Shown: in pieces, positions 1 to 7,900 of the stretch
How positions within the stretch are numbered: the stretch's first letter is position 1
Layout: each line of letters opens with the position of its first letter
Origin: an uncultured Fibrobacter sp.
GTDB taxonomy: Bacteria; Fibrobacterota; Fibrobacteria; Fibrobacterales; Fibrobacteraceae
Reading direction: 5' to 3'
NCBI GenBank assembly: GCA_934699585.1
Contig: CAKUWY010000008.1
Span: forward strand, 78,602-142,601
DNA length: 64,000 bases
Translations under genes and position numbers: made by a program
The notes under the pieces: model-generated
Told to the model about the DNA's origin: nothing
Seen by the model: the letters and a program-made list of their open reading frames with translations, nothing else
Databases searched by the model: none

Positions 1-629
1 GCTACTGGGACACCGACGCAAACGGCAAGGGCCACTGGGTCGAAATTCCGGCCATGAGCATCAAGCGCGAATACGTGTTTGACGAAGTGGGCAAGAAGGA
101 CATGTACCTCTTGCACCACGAAGAAATCGAATCGCTCGCCCAGAACATTCCGGGTGTGAAGCGCATCCGCTTCTTCATGACGTTTGGCCAGAGCTACCTC
201 GACCACATGCGCTGCCTCGAAGACGTGGGCATGCTCAGCACGCAGCCCATCAAGTTCCAGGGCCAGGAAATCGTGCCTATCCAGTTCCTCAAAGCGCTCC
301 TTCCGGACCCGGCAAGCCTCGGCCCGCGCACCAAGGGCAAGACGAACATCGGTTGCATTTTCAAGGGCAAGAAGGACGGCAAGGACAAGACCTACTACCT
401 GTACAACGTGTGCGACCACCAGGAATGCTACAAGGAACTGGGCAGCCAGGCGATTGCTTACACCACAGGCGTTCCGGCCATGTGCGGCGCCATGATGGTG
501 CTCACCGGCAAGTGGAACAAGCCGGGCGTGCATACCGTGGAAGAATTTGACCCGGATCCGTTCATGGAAGCCCTCACCAAGTACGGCCTCCCGTGGAAGG
601 AAAACTTTAACCCGGTGCTGGTGGACTAG
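1..629 (+). CDS. Carboxynorspermidine/carboxyspermidine dehydrogenase (saccharopine dehydrogenase family), C-terminal part
   Basis: The frame is open from base 3 with no credible start in the window, so the N-terminal Rossmann NAD(P)-binding part lies upstream. About 208 residues are visible, ending NPVLVD. The segments FMTFGQSYLDHMR, TTGVPAMCGAMM and VEEFDPDPFMEAL resemble the C-terminal half of saccharopine-dehydrogenase-like enzymes. These reductively condense aspartate semialdehyde with putrescine or diaminopropane to form carboxy(nor)spermidine. The speA gene just downstream supports a polyamine role: arginine to agmatine to putrescine, then the carboxyspermidine route to spermidine. The matching decarboxylase is not in the window. 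A true saccharopine dehydrogenase is the main alternative and is less likely in this context. Confidence 0.8.
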   Translation, partial: YWDTDANGKGHWVEIPAMSIKREYVFDEVGKKDMYLLHHEEIESLAQNIPGVKRIRFFMTFGQSYLDHMRCLEDVGMLSTQPIKFQGQEIVPIQFLKALLPDPASLGPRTKGKTNIGCIFKGKKDGKDKTYYLYNVCDHQECYKELGSQAIAYTTGVPAMCGAMMVLTGKWNKPGVHTVEEFDPDPFMEALTKYGLPWKENFNPVLVD

Positions 630-805
630 AGGTTGTGAGGTATGAGGTCGCGACCTACGGTCGCTTTGGGGTATGAGTTTTTTACTCGCGCCTTTGGCGT
701 CTAACTTGAACCCAAAGGGAGCCCTGAAGCGAAGCATAAGGGCGACCGAGCTCACAGCTCAAAGGGCGAAGCCCGACCTCATAGCTACAATCCGAAGGAT
801 TGAAC
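630..805. repeat. Mosaic intergenic element with chained triloop hairpins
   Basis: This gap holds no gene. A perfect 10-bp inverted repeat, TATGAGGTCG at 641-650 and CGACCTCATA at 774-783, brackets it. Inside are perfect small hairpins with 3-nt loops: GCGACC-TAC-GGTCGC (650-664), CGCC-TTT-GGCG (689-699), GAGCT-CAC-AGCTC (748-760) and GGGC-GAA-GCCC (764-774). The words TGAGGTATGAGG and GGTATGAG recur in other gaps of this window. The speA ribosome binding site GAAGGA lies at its right end. Confidence 0.7.
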
Positions 806-2704
806 ATGAAAAAATGGCGCATTGACGATTCCCGCGACTTGTACAACGTCAAGGGTTGGGGCGTGAACTTCTTCGACATCAACGAGAAGGGCCACGCTAC
901 GGTTCACCCGCTCAAGGAAGGCGGCCCGGACATCGACCTGTACGAACTCGTGCAGGAACTTTCGCTCCGCGACGTCTCCACCCCGATGCTGCTTCGCTTC
1001 CCGGATATCCTGGACAGCCGCATCGAGAAGATCAACGAGTGCTTCAACAAGTCACGTCAGGAATACGGTTTCAATGGGAGCTACTACAGCATTTTCCCGA
1101 TCAAGGTGAACCAGCAACGCGCCGTGCTCGAAGAAATCGTCAGCCACGGCAAAAAATACAACATCGGTCTCGAGGCCGGTTCCAAGCCGGAACTGCATGC
1201 GGTGCTCGCGAACATGGACAACCCGGATTCGCTGATTATCTGCAACGGCTACAAGGACGAGGACTTCATTGAACTTGCCCTCCTCGCGCAGAAGATGGGC
1301 AAGAAGATTTTCATCGTCGTCGAGAAGATGAACGAGCTCCACTTGGTGGTGGAACTTTCTCGCCGTATCGGCGTGCGCCCGAACATCGGCATCCGCATCA
1401 AGCTCGCCAGCTCCGGTAGCGGCAAGTGGGAAGAATCCGGCGGATATCACAGCAAGTTTGGCCTCAACAGTTCCGAACTGCTGGAAGCGCTGGACTACAT
1501 CAAGCAGGAGAAGATGGAAGACTGCATGAAGCTCATCCACTTCCACCTGGGTAGCCAGATTACGAACATCCGCCACATCAAATCGGGCCTGCGCGAAGTC
1601 TCGCAGTTCTACGTGCAGATTCGCAAGATGGGCATGGGCCTCGAATTTGTGGACGTGGGCGGCGGTCTCGGTGTGGATTACGACGGCACCCGCAGTTCTA
1701 ACGCAAGTTCGGTGAACTACTCCATCCAGGAATACGCCAACGACGTGGTGTACGCCATGTACGAAGCCTGTGAAAACGGCGACGTGCCGCACCCGAACAT
1801 CATTGCGGAATCGGGCCGCGCTCTTGCGGCGCATCATTCCATTTTGGTGTTCAACGTGCTGGAAACCGCAGGCCAGGCTTTCTTTGACGAGAATACGCAC
1901 GAGATTGATGGCGACGCTCCCGATGCATTGAAGGATTTGTACGGCATCTACAAGGGACTTACCCCGAAGAACCTGCTCGAAAGCTGGCACGATGCCATCC
2001 AGTTGAACGATGACGTTCTGAACGGTTTCAAGGTGGGCGATTACGACCTGCCGACGCGAGCCATGTGCGAACGCCTGTTCTGGAGCATCGTGCGCAAGGT
2101 GGACCAGCTCGCGAAGGACTTGCGCCATCCGCCTTATGAATTGAGCGAACTCCCGCGCTTGCTCGCACAGAAGTATTTCTGCAACTTCAGTTTGTTCCAG
2201 AGCCTGCCCGACAGCTGGGGCGTAGACCAGGTTTTCCCGCTCATGCCTATCCAGCGCCTGAACGAGGAACCCACAGTCGAGACGACCATCCAGGATGTCA
2301 CTTGTGACTCCGACGGAAAAATCGATATGTTCGTCCGTGGTGGCGACGTGAGCCGCACGCTCCCGCTGCATGAACTCAAGAATGGCGAACCGTACTACAT
2401 CGCGGTCTACCTCGTGGGCGCCTACCAGGAAATCCTCGGCGACCTGCACAACCTCTTTGGCGATACGAACGCAGTCCACATCGTCTGCAACGACAAGGGC
2501 GGCTACGAAATCGACAAGGTGATTGACGGCGAATCCGTGGAAGACGTACTCGACTACGTGAACTTCAGCGACAAGGCGCTCGTGCGCACCATGGAGAACT
2601 GGGTGTCGCGCTCCGTGAAGGAAGGGAAGATCAGCCTGCAAGAAGGCAAGGAATTCCTGAACATCTACCGCGGCGGCCTGTACGGTTACACGTATCTGGA
2701 GTAA
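806..2704 (+). CDS. speA: Biosynthetic arginine decarboxylase
   Basis: A 632-residue PLP-dependent fold-III decarboxylase that converts arginine to agmatine and CO2, the first step to putrescine. The length matches SpeA (about 630-660 aa). The PLP lysine is in FPIKVNQQ (about Lys100). Other family signatures are GLEAGSKPEL, the glycine loop VDVGGGLGVDYDG near residue 285, and AESGRALAAHHS. The C-terminus NIYRGGLYGYTYLE is typical. The ATG at 806 is chosen because GAAGGA precedes it at good spacing; a TTG two codons earlier is possible. The upstream carboxy(nor)spermidine dehydrogenase suggests a joint polyamine function. A long antisense frame across this gene is a codon-bias shadow. Confidence 0.96.
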   Translation: MKKWRIDDSRDLYNVKGWGVNFFDINEKGHATVHPLKEGGPDIDLYELVQELSLRDVSTPMLLRFPDILDSRIEKINECFNKSRQEYGFNGSYYSIFPIKVNQQRAVLEEIVSHGKKYNIGLEAGSKPELHAVLANMDNPDSLIICNGYKDEDFIELALLAQKMGKKIFIVVEKMNELHLVVELSRRIGVRPNIGIRIKLASSGSGKWEESGGYHSKFGLNSSELLEALDYIKQEKMEDCMKLIHFHLGSQITNIRHIKSGLREVSQFYVQIRKMGMGLEFVDVGGGLGVDYDGTRSSNASSVNYSIQEYANDVVYAMYEACENGDVPHPNIIAESGRALAAHHSILVFNVLETAGQAFFDENTHEIDGDAPDALKDLYGIYKGLTPKNLLESWHDAIQLNDDVLNGFKVGDYDLPTRAMCERLFWSIVRKVDQLAKDLRHPPYELSELPRLLAQKYFCNFSLFQSLPDSWGVDQVFPLMPIQRLNEEPTVETTIQDVTCDSDGKIDMFVRGGDVSRTLPLHELKNGEPYYIAVYLVGAYQEILGDLHNLFGDTNAVHIVCNDKGGYEIDKVIDGESVEDVLDYVNFSDKALVRTMENWVSRSVKEGKISLQEGKEFLNIYRGGLYGYTYLE

Positions 2705-2706
2705 AC

Positions 2707-3444
2707 CTAGCGCAGAAATCCCAGGCGGCCCTCGCCAGTCTGTAAGAACTTGTCCATATAGTCTTTAGCCGCCTGGCAGGCGGCGGGCAGGCTTTTGCCC
2801 AAAGCGACATTGGCAAGGATTGCCGACGAAAGGTGACAGCCTGTGCCGTGCTTGTCCACTCCCTGGAGACGGGGTGAGGCAAACTTGAACTGTCCTTCGG
2901 CAGTCCAGAGGGTATCTACCGCCTCGTTCCCTTGGGAATGCCCGCCCTTCAGAAGCAGGGCAAAATCCTTGCCCAGCGTGATTTCGTCCCGAGACGCCGA
3001 AAGACCGAACCCGAAAAGGGCAAACTCATCCTGGTTGGGCGTAATCAGGTCCAGGCGTTTCATGATGGGCACAAAGTCGTCTTGGTCCATGTTCCGCAAA
3101 AAACGATAGCCCGCACTGGCACTGGCCACCGGGTCCCACAAGATGAAGGCGTCCGGCGACTTTTCGCGGATAAAATCTACAATGCGGCCAAGGTTCTTGG
3201 CGTGCTCCACCATGCCGATTTTTACGTACTTAAAGGTATAGGACTTAAACAAAGTTTCTAGCTGAGCCTCAATGCGATCCCAAATGACCCAGCCGGGGGT
3301 TACGAACTCGTTTTCGTTCTGCTCCGTCATGGCGGTACACACAGCCTCGCCATAGACCCCGAAATGGGCCATGGTCATTACATCGGCGAGGATTCCCGCA
3401 CCAGCAGAGCCATCAAAACCGGCAATCGTGAGCGCCCTTGTCAT
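2707..3444 (-). CDS. thiD: Hydroxymethylpyrimidine/phosphomethylpyrimidine kinase
   Basis: A ribokinase-like kinase of 245 residues that phosphorylates HMP and HMP-P in thiamine pyrimidine synthesis. It opens with RALTIAGFDGSAGAGILAD, the ThiD substrate-binding signature, where SD is usual in place of FD. The anion-hole motif is near the C-terminus as KHGTGCHLSSA, followed by the expected alanine-rich helix. The ATG at 3444 is preferred (family-like MTRALTIAG start, GGAG upstream). ATGs at 3453 and 3486 extend the frame into sequence that does not look like the family. It converges with speA with only 2 nt between stops and is divergent from ddl. Pyridoxal kinase-like activity cannot be excluded from sequence alone. 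Confidence 0.88.
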   Translation of the reverse strand: MTRALTIAGFDGSAGAGILADVMTMAHFGVYGEAVCTAMTEQNENEFVTPGWVIWDRIEAQLETLFKSYTFKYVKIGMVEHAKNLGRIVDFIREKSPDAFILWDPVASASAGYRFLRNMDQDDFVPIMKRLDLITPNQDEFALFGFGLSASRDEITLGKDFALLLKGGHSQGNEAVDTLWTAEGQFKFASPRLQGVDKHGTGCHLSSAILANVALGKSLPAACQAAKDYMDKFLQTGEGRLGFLR

Positions 3445-3545
3445 TTTCTCCATACGGTTTCTAAAATACATAAAAATCGCAAGCAAAAATGTTTTTCGTC
3501 TGCAAAATATCTACATTTCTCTTGTCATTTTTAAAGGAATTGAAA

Positions 3546-4580
3546 ATGCCCCGTTTACGCGTTTTAGTTTTGATGGGCGGCCCCTCCACAGAGCACGATG
3601 TTTCAGTAGTGAGTGGCACCGGCGTGGTCCGCGCCATGGACCCCGAAAAATACAACATCCACCCCGTATTGATTGACAAGGACGGCACCTGGCACTGGTC
3701 CGCAAGGGAACTTTCACCCTACCAGAAAGACAACTTCTCCGTCAATTATTTTCGCTCCCTGGAAGGCTCCGCCGCCGTGACCAAAAAGTCCCCGGCCCTT
3801 TCGGAACTGCCCTCCGCAGACATCGCCTTCCTGGCACTTCACGGCAAGTGGGGCGAAGACGGACACATCCAGGCCATGCTTGAAAACTGGGGCATTCCCT
3901 ACACCGGTTGCGGCCTTTTGGCTTCGGCACTTGCCATGGACAAGATCAAGTCCAAGGAAATCTACAAGGCAAACGGAGTTCCCACTCCACCCTATCGCGT
4001 GATTTTCAAGCACGACTTCAACGGCGACACCCTGGTTAGCGTCTCTGACGAGCTTGGATTTCCCCTGGTCATCAAGGACCCCCTGGGCGGCTCCAGCATC
4101 GGTATCGGCATCGCCAAGGACCTGGACGAGGCCGGCAAGATTGCCACCGACCTGTTCAAGGATTCCGACCGTCTGCTTTGCGAAAAGTTTATCGCCGGTG
4201 AAGAGGCCAGTTGCGGCTTTATTGAAGGTGAAAAGCCCCTGCCGCCTACCGAAATGCGCATGACCACCCGCGAGTACTTTGATTACGAAGCCAAGTACAA
4301 CGGCGAATGCCAAGAGGTGACACCCGCCGAATTCAAACCCGAACTCACCGCCCGCATCCAGGAACTGGTAAAGAACGCCCACTACGCCCTGGGCGGTGCC
4401 GGCTACAGCCGTACCGACGTGCGTATCGACAAGGACGGGAACCTGTGGGCCATCGAGACCAACACCCTGCCCGGCATGACCCCCACGTCTCTGCTCCCGC
4501 AACAGGCGGCCTGCAACGGCATCACCTACTCCAGCCTCATTGACCTGATTATTGACAAGAGCCTTACTATCAGAAGGTAA
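3546..4580 (+). CDS. ddl: D-alanine--D-alanine ligase
   Basis: An ATP-grasp ligase of 344 residues that makes D-Ala-D-Ala for peptidoglycan. N-terminal VLVLMGGPSTEHDVSVVSG is the Ddl signature. FLALHGKWGEDGHIQAMLE, then YTGCGLLASALAMDK, follow. The ATP-grasp core has FPLVIKDPLGGSSIGI. C-terminal YSRTDVRIDKDG and AIETNTLPGMTPTSLLP carry the metal- and substrate-binding residues. The ATG at 3546 follows AAAGGAA at 3533-3539; the open frame upstream is hydrophobic and not family-like. It is the first gene of a rightward set with tsaB and rimI, separated from tsaB by a 75-bp repeat element. Confidence 0.96.
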   Translation: MPRLRVLVLMGGPSTEHDVSVVSGTGVVRAMDPEKYNIHPVLIDKDGTWHWSARELSPYQKDNFSVNYFRSLEGSAAVTKKSPALSELPSADIAFLALHGKWGEDGHIQAMLENWGIPYTGCGLLASALAMDKIKSKEIYKANGVPTPPYRVIFKHDFNGDTLVSVSDELGFPLVIKDPLGGSSIGIGIAKDLDEAGKIATDLFKDSDRLLCEKFIAGEEASCGFIEGEKPLPPTEMRMTTREYFDYEAKYNGECQEVTPAEFKPELTARIQELVKNAHYALGGAGYSRTDVRIDKDGNLWAIETNTLPGMTPTSLLPQQAACNGITYSSLIDLIIDKSLTIRR

Positions 4581-4582
4581 AA

Positions 4583-4655
4583 TCAATGTGTAGTGTGAAA
4601 TGAGGAATGACAAATTATCACATTACACATCTCACATTACACACCTCACACTCCC
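4583..4655. repeat. TGTG/CACA mosaic hairpin element between ddl and tsaB
   Basis: The left half reads in G/T-rich words (GTGTAGTGTGAAATGAGG) and the right half in their complements (CACATTACACATCTCACA, then ACACACCTCACACTCCC). Together they form a long imperfect inverted repeat centred near 4612. It ends directly at the tsaB ATG, which has no Shine-Dalgarno sequence. The same word set is at 54025-54104. Confidence 0.65.
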
Positions 4656-5297
4656 ATGTCCTTTGACCTCTTTGTAGATACCTCTCGAAAGGGAATTTCC
4701 ATAGCCATCGCGGGTAGCGCCCTCGACGGCTGTGGTGACGCATTCTACAAGGAGATCGTAGACCCGGAAGCCCGGGGCGAAACCCTCAGCATGAACCTGG
4801 ACAACCTGCTGGAGCAAAGCGGCGTCACGCTCCAGGATGTCGGCCGGGTCATGGTGACTCTCGGACCGGGTTCCTTTAGCGGTCTCAGGACCGGCGTGGC
4901 CTTTTGCCAGGGAATCTGCTTCAGCGGAGCCCGCAAGCTCTACGGAGTATCAACGCTAGAGGCTTTGGAATGCTTTTCCGAGGCCCCCGACACAGCCGTC
5001 GTGGTAAAGGCCCGAAAAGACTACTGGTACCTGCGACTCTGCAATCAGGAATCCTTCGACTCTACGGAAGATGTCGTCGCAAAACTCCGTGCGAGAGAAT
5101 CCAAGTTCGTCGTGGTTGACGCTACCGCCCGTGACGACGTCCACTTAACAGAATTTTATACTGCCAAGGGTATAAAAACCGTTCTCGACGACGGCAATCC
5201 CCTAAGCCTCTGGGCCAAGCTTTTCGAGAAGCATCAACCGTCCCTGATTCAAGAAGCCAACTACATCCAGCCTTCCTATTTCGAGAAGGGGCACTAA
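4656..5297 (+). CDS. tsaB: tRNA threonylcarbamoyladenosine biosynthesis protein TsaB
   Basis: A 213-residue ASKHA-fold partner of TsaD in forming the universal t6A37 modification of ANN-decoding tRNAs. It starts FDLFVDTSRKGISIAI and has the TsaB signature VTLGPGSFSGLRTGVAFCQG near residues 67-87. The C-terminal half is divergent, as is usual, and ends EANYIQPSYFEKGH. Length fits the family (about 210-230). There is no ribosome binding site because the repeat element abuts the start. rimI follows after 18 nt, the common tsaB-rimI pairing. Confidence 0.9.
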   Translation: MSFDLFVDTSRKGISIAIAGSALDGCGDAFYKEIVDPEARGETLSMNLDNLLEQSGVTLQDVGRVMVTLGPGSFSGLRTGVAFCQGICFSGARKLYGVSTLEALECFSEAPDTAVVVKARKDYWYLRLCNQESFDSTEDVVAKLRARESKFVVVDATARDDVHLTEFYTAKGIKTVLDDGNPLSLWAKLFEKHQPSLIQEANYIQPSYFEKGH

Positions 5298-5315
5298 GCT
5301 TTAACGGGGTTTACC

Positions 5316-5741
5316 ATGCCAATACGCCCCATGACCGAAGCAGACCTCACCCACGTTTTAGCCCTGCAGTCGGCTCTTGACTTCCAAAACTGGAACGAGA
5401 AACAGTTTCACTCCGAACTACGGGCAAACTACGCCCTCTGCCTGGTGGACGAAGAGAACGGAGCATTCGCCGGTTATGCCATATTCCACCTGATGGAAGC
5501 CGACTCGGAGCTTTTGACCATCGCCGTAGCTCCAGATTTTCAGCGAAAGGGAATCGCATCTGCATTCCTGCGCCATGGTCTGGGCAAGCTGAATCGAGAT
5601 AAAGGCGACCACTGCTTTCTGGAAGTCCGTGAAAGAAATACCGGTGCACGATTGCTTTACGAAAGACACGGATTCCAGGCGTACGGCAAGCGGGAGCGCT
5701 ATTACGACGATGGCGAAACGGCTATATTGTACAGGTGGTAG
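5316..5741 (+). CDS. rimI: Ribosomal-protein-alanine N-acetyltransferase (GNAT family)
   Basis: A 141-residue GNAT enzyme. The acetyl-CoA motif A is visible as LLTIAVAPDFQRKGIASAFL (residues about 65-85), followed by EVRERNTGARLLYERHGF, where the N-x-x-A-x-x-L-Y-x-x-x-G-F pattern is the RimI hallmark. RimI acetylates the N-terminal alanine of ribosomal protein S18. Adjacency to tsaB supports RimI over another GNAT. GGGG upstream of the ATG serves as ribosome binding site. Confidence 0.87.
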   Translation: MPIRPMTEADLTHVLALQSALDFQNWNEKQFHSELRANYALCLVDEENGAFAGYAIFHLMEADSELLTIAVAPDFQRKGIASAFLRHGLGKLNRDKGDHCFLEVRERNTGARLLYERHGFQAYGKRERYYDDGETAILYRW

Positions 5742-5762
5742 ATCTGCGCCAAGGAATTCAAC

Positions 5763-6617
5763 ATGTTATTGAAAAAAGACAAGCGAATCAAAAAGACTTC
5801 AAAGAAATTTTTCGGGATTGCCATAGCTATCATTTTTCTCCTGTTGCTGTGCTTTTATCTGATTATGACCTGCAGCGGCAAATGGCTTGTCCAACAAGAT
5901 GAGTTTACTCATGTAAAATGGGTCGCGGTGCTAGATGGTCAAGGCCCCGACATGGAACGCACAGACTTAACAGCCAAGCTATTACGCGAGCATAAAGCAG
6001 ATTCAGTATTGATTCTTGGCCGTCGAATTTACAAAAGCCACTACAATGCAGATTATTATGTCGAAGACCTAATGAAACAAGGTGATTTTGACAGTAGCGC
6101 AATTTTTTTGGCACGGCATGATGATCCATCCACTCTTGAGGAAGCAAGAACCATCATCCCGTGGCTCAAGAAAAGAAACGCCGACACGGTGTTGCTCATA
6201 ACCTGTATTGCCGCCACTAAACGTGTTGCTCGAATATTCAACACACTCGCGGGCAGCAAGCCACATTTCATCGTATCTGGAGGGCTAACCGATTTCTTTG
6301 TCCCCGAATCCTGGTCCGTAAACCGAGAAACAAAAAAAATATGGGCAAAAGAATGGGCCTCCCTTTTCCTCTCCTATTTTGACCTGTTCAGTGCAGACAC
6401 ACTCGGAATTGCCGATTCCGCTTATTTTGTTCCTATCCGTTCACTTTCTGAAGAGCGGAAGGTCGATTTTATCGATCTACAGAAGATGCTTCCCAGCGTC
6501 AAGCGAAAGATTGATACGTTGAGCACGCCACAACCCGCAGATACAACGGCCACACAGTCCAAAGACACGACCACCGCCGGCAAGAACACTCAAGCGGCAG
6601 CCACAACGGCCAAGTAA
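5763..6617 (+). CDS. Membrane-anchored ElyC/SanA/YdcF (DUF218)-like protein
   Basis: A 284-residue protein with a very basic N-terminus, then one transmembrane helix (residues about 18-38, FFGIAIAIIFLLLLCFYLIM). The outside domain follows the DUF218 layout: KWVAVLDGQGPDMERTDL where the family usually has a glycine-rich motif, then ADSVLILGRRIYK, STLEEARTIIPWL and NADTVLLITCIAATKRVARIF, and a second-half FIVSGG. Some family members (ElyC, SanA) affect envelope biogenesis. The last 35 residues are a Thr/Ala/Lys-rich tail. The gene is more AT-rich than tsaB and rimI before it, so it may be a later addition to the operon. Confidence 0.7.
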   Translation: MLLKKDKRIKKTSKKFFGIAIAIIFLLLLCFYLIMTCSGKWLVQQDEFTHVKWVAVLDGQGPDMERTDLTAKLLREHKADSVLILGRRIYKSHYNADYYVEDLMKQGDFDSSAIFLARHDDPSTLEEARTIIPWLKKRNADTVLLITCIAATKRVARIFNTLAGSKPHFIVSGGLTDFFVPESWSVNRETKKIWAKEWASLFLSYFDLFSADTLGIADSAYFVPIRSLSEERKVDFIDLQKMLPSVKRKIDTLSTPQPADTTATQSKDTTTAGKNTQAAATTAK

Positions 6618-6660
6618 AGCCGAGACACAAGTCCCTAACCCCTAGATCCTAGCCCCTAAA
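6618..6660. repeat. CTAGGGG-type repeat word, complement orientation
   Basis: The gap after the DUF218 gene contains CCCCTAGATCCTAG at 6639-6652. It is the exact reverse complement of CTAGGATCTAGGGG at 38933-38946, more than 32 kb away, and is surrounded by further CCCTAA/CCTAG words. Confidence 0.6.
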
Positions 6661-6697
6661 AACAAAAACTCCCCGCCGGGGTTACCGGCAGGGAATT
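6661..6697 (-). terminator. Rho-independent terminator of gapA
   Basis: On the minus strand a CCCTGCCGG / CCGGCGGGG stem (one G-T pair) closes a short TAACC-type loop. It is followed by AGTTTTTGTTTTT. It lies about 75 nt downstream of the gapA stop. Confidence 0.8.
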
Positions 6698-6767
6698 AGA
6701 AAGATTCTTTAGCGGAAGTGCAGATATCTGATTATTGCGTCCGCACTACTAGCGCCATGCAGAAATC

Positions 6768-7769
6768 TTACTTAGTGATGACGCGGGCCATTTCGCAAAC
6801 CTTGTTGCTGTAGCCCCATTCGTTATCGTACCAGGCGCAAACCTTCACGAAGGTCGGGTCGAGCTGGATACCAGCCTTGACGTCGAAGATGGAAGTGCGA
6901 GCGTCGTTGCGGAAGTCGGTAGAAACGAGAGCTTCGTCGGTGTAACCGAGGATGCCCTTGAGTTCGCCTTCAGAAGCTTCCTTCATGGCCTTGCAGATTT
7001 CTTCGTAGGTAGCCGGCTTTTCGAGTTCGGCAGTGAGGTCAACAAAGGAAACGTCGGAGGTCGGAACGCGGAGGCTCATACCGGTGAGCTTACCGTTGAG
7101 CTGCGGGAGAACCTTGCCCACGGCCTTGGCAGCACCAGTGGAGGAAGGAATGATGTTCTCGAGGATGCCACGGCCACCGCGCCAATCCTTCTTGGAGGGA
7201 CCGTCAACAGTCTTCTGAGTAGCAGTTGCAGCGTGAACGGTGGTCATGAGGCCGCGCTTGATGCCGAACTTGTCGTTCAGGACCTTGGACATAGGAGCAA
7301 GGCAGTTGGTGGTGCAGGAAGCGTTGGAGATGATGTCCTGGCCGGCGTAGGTCTGGTGGTTCACACCGTAAACGAACATCGGGGTTGCGTCCTTGGAAGG
7401 AGCGGACATGATGACCTTCTTGGCACCGGCCTTGATGTGGGCGCGAGCGAGTTCGTCGGTCAGGAAGAAGCCAGTGGATTCCACAACAACGTCAACACCG
7501 AGGGCACCCCAAGTGATGTTGGTGGGATCCTTTTCGGCGAACACCTGAATCTTGTTGCCGTCAACGATGAGGAAGTTGCCTTCGAAAGACACGTCGTGCT
7601 TGAAAGCGCCGTGCACGGAGTCGTACTTCAGCATGTAAGCGAGATAGTCAACGTCGAGGAGGTCGTTGATACCGACAACCTGAATGTCCTTGGAGAAGTT
7701 TTCCACAGCAGCGCGGAACACCATACGGCCGATGCGGCCGAAACCATTGATACCGAGTTTAAGAGCCAT
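6768..7769 (-). CDS. gapA: Glyceraldehyde-3-phosphate dehydrogenase, type I
   Basis: A 333-residue glycolytic enzyme that oxidises glyceraldehyde 3-phosphate with NAD+ and phosphate. It has the Rossmann start KLGINGFGRIGRMVFRAA, the catalytic cysteine in SNASCTTNCLAP, the TVHAATATQKTVDGPS loop and the C-terminal WYDNEWGYSNKV. The ATG at 7769 has AAAGGA upstream; the 12 residues before it in the open frame are not family-like. A TAAATTTG promoter box lies at 7836-7843 and a perfect 6-bp dyad (7804-7818) lies in the leader. Codon use is strongly biased, as expected for a highly expressed gene. Confidence 0.98.
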   Translation of the reverse strand: MALKLGINGFGRIGRMVFRAAVENFSKDIQVVGINDLLDVDYLAYMLKYDSVHGAFKHDVSFEGNFLIVDGNKIQVFAEKDPTNITWGALGVDVVVESTGFFLTDELARAHIKAGAKKVIMSAPSKDATPMFVYGVNHQTYAGQDIISNASCTTNCLAPMSKVLNDKFGIKRGLMTTVHAATATQKTVDGPSKKDWRGGRGILENIIPSSTGAAKAVGKVLPQLNGKLTGMSLRVPTSDVSFVDLTAELEKPATYEEICKAMKEASEGELKGILGYTDEALVSTDFRNDARTSIFDVKAGIQLDPTFVKVCAWYDNEWGYSNKVCEMARVITK

Positions 7770-7803
7770 TATTGGATCCTTTTTGTTTGTTGTTGAAATT
7801 GCC

Positions 7804-7818
7804 ACCTACCCAGTAGGT
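7804..7818. promoter_or_regulatory. Perfect dyad ACCTAC-CCA-GTAGGT in the gapA leader
   Basis: A 6-bp perfect inverted repeat with a 3-nt spacer sits between the gapA promoter box (7836-7843) and its start codon (7769). It could be an operator or a small mRNA hairpin. No regulator can be named from the sequence. Confidence 0.4.
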
Positions 7819-7835
7819 AAGTGCGTTCTTGGCTC

Positions 7836-7843
7836 CAAATTTA
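7836..7843 (-). promoter_or_regulatory. gapA promoter -7 type box TAAATTTG
   Basis: Read on the minus strand this is TAAATTTG followed by GAGCC, 67 nt before the gapA start. It matches the Bacteroidetes TAnnTTTG consensus and recurs before rplU and glyS. Confidence 0.55.
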
Positions 7844-7900
7844 CTAAAATTACACCGTTTAAGTAAGGTAGTTTTGAAAAAAATATTCATTAAAAAAGAT

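Noticed and set aside
1052..2641. A 529-codon open frame opposite speA
   Set aside because: Antisense shadow of a well-supported gene.
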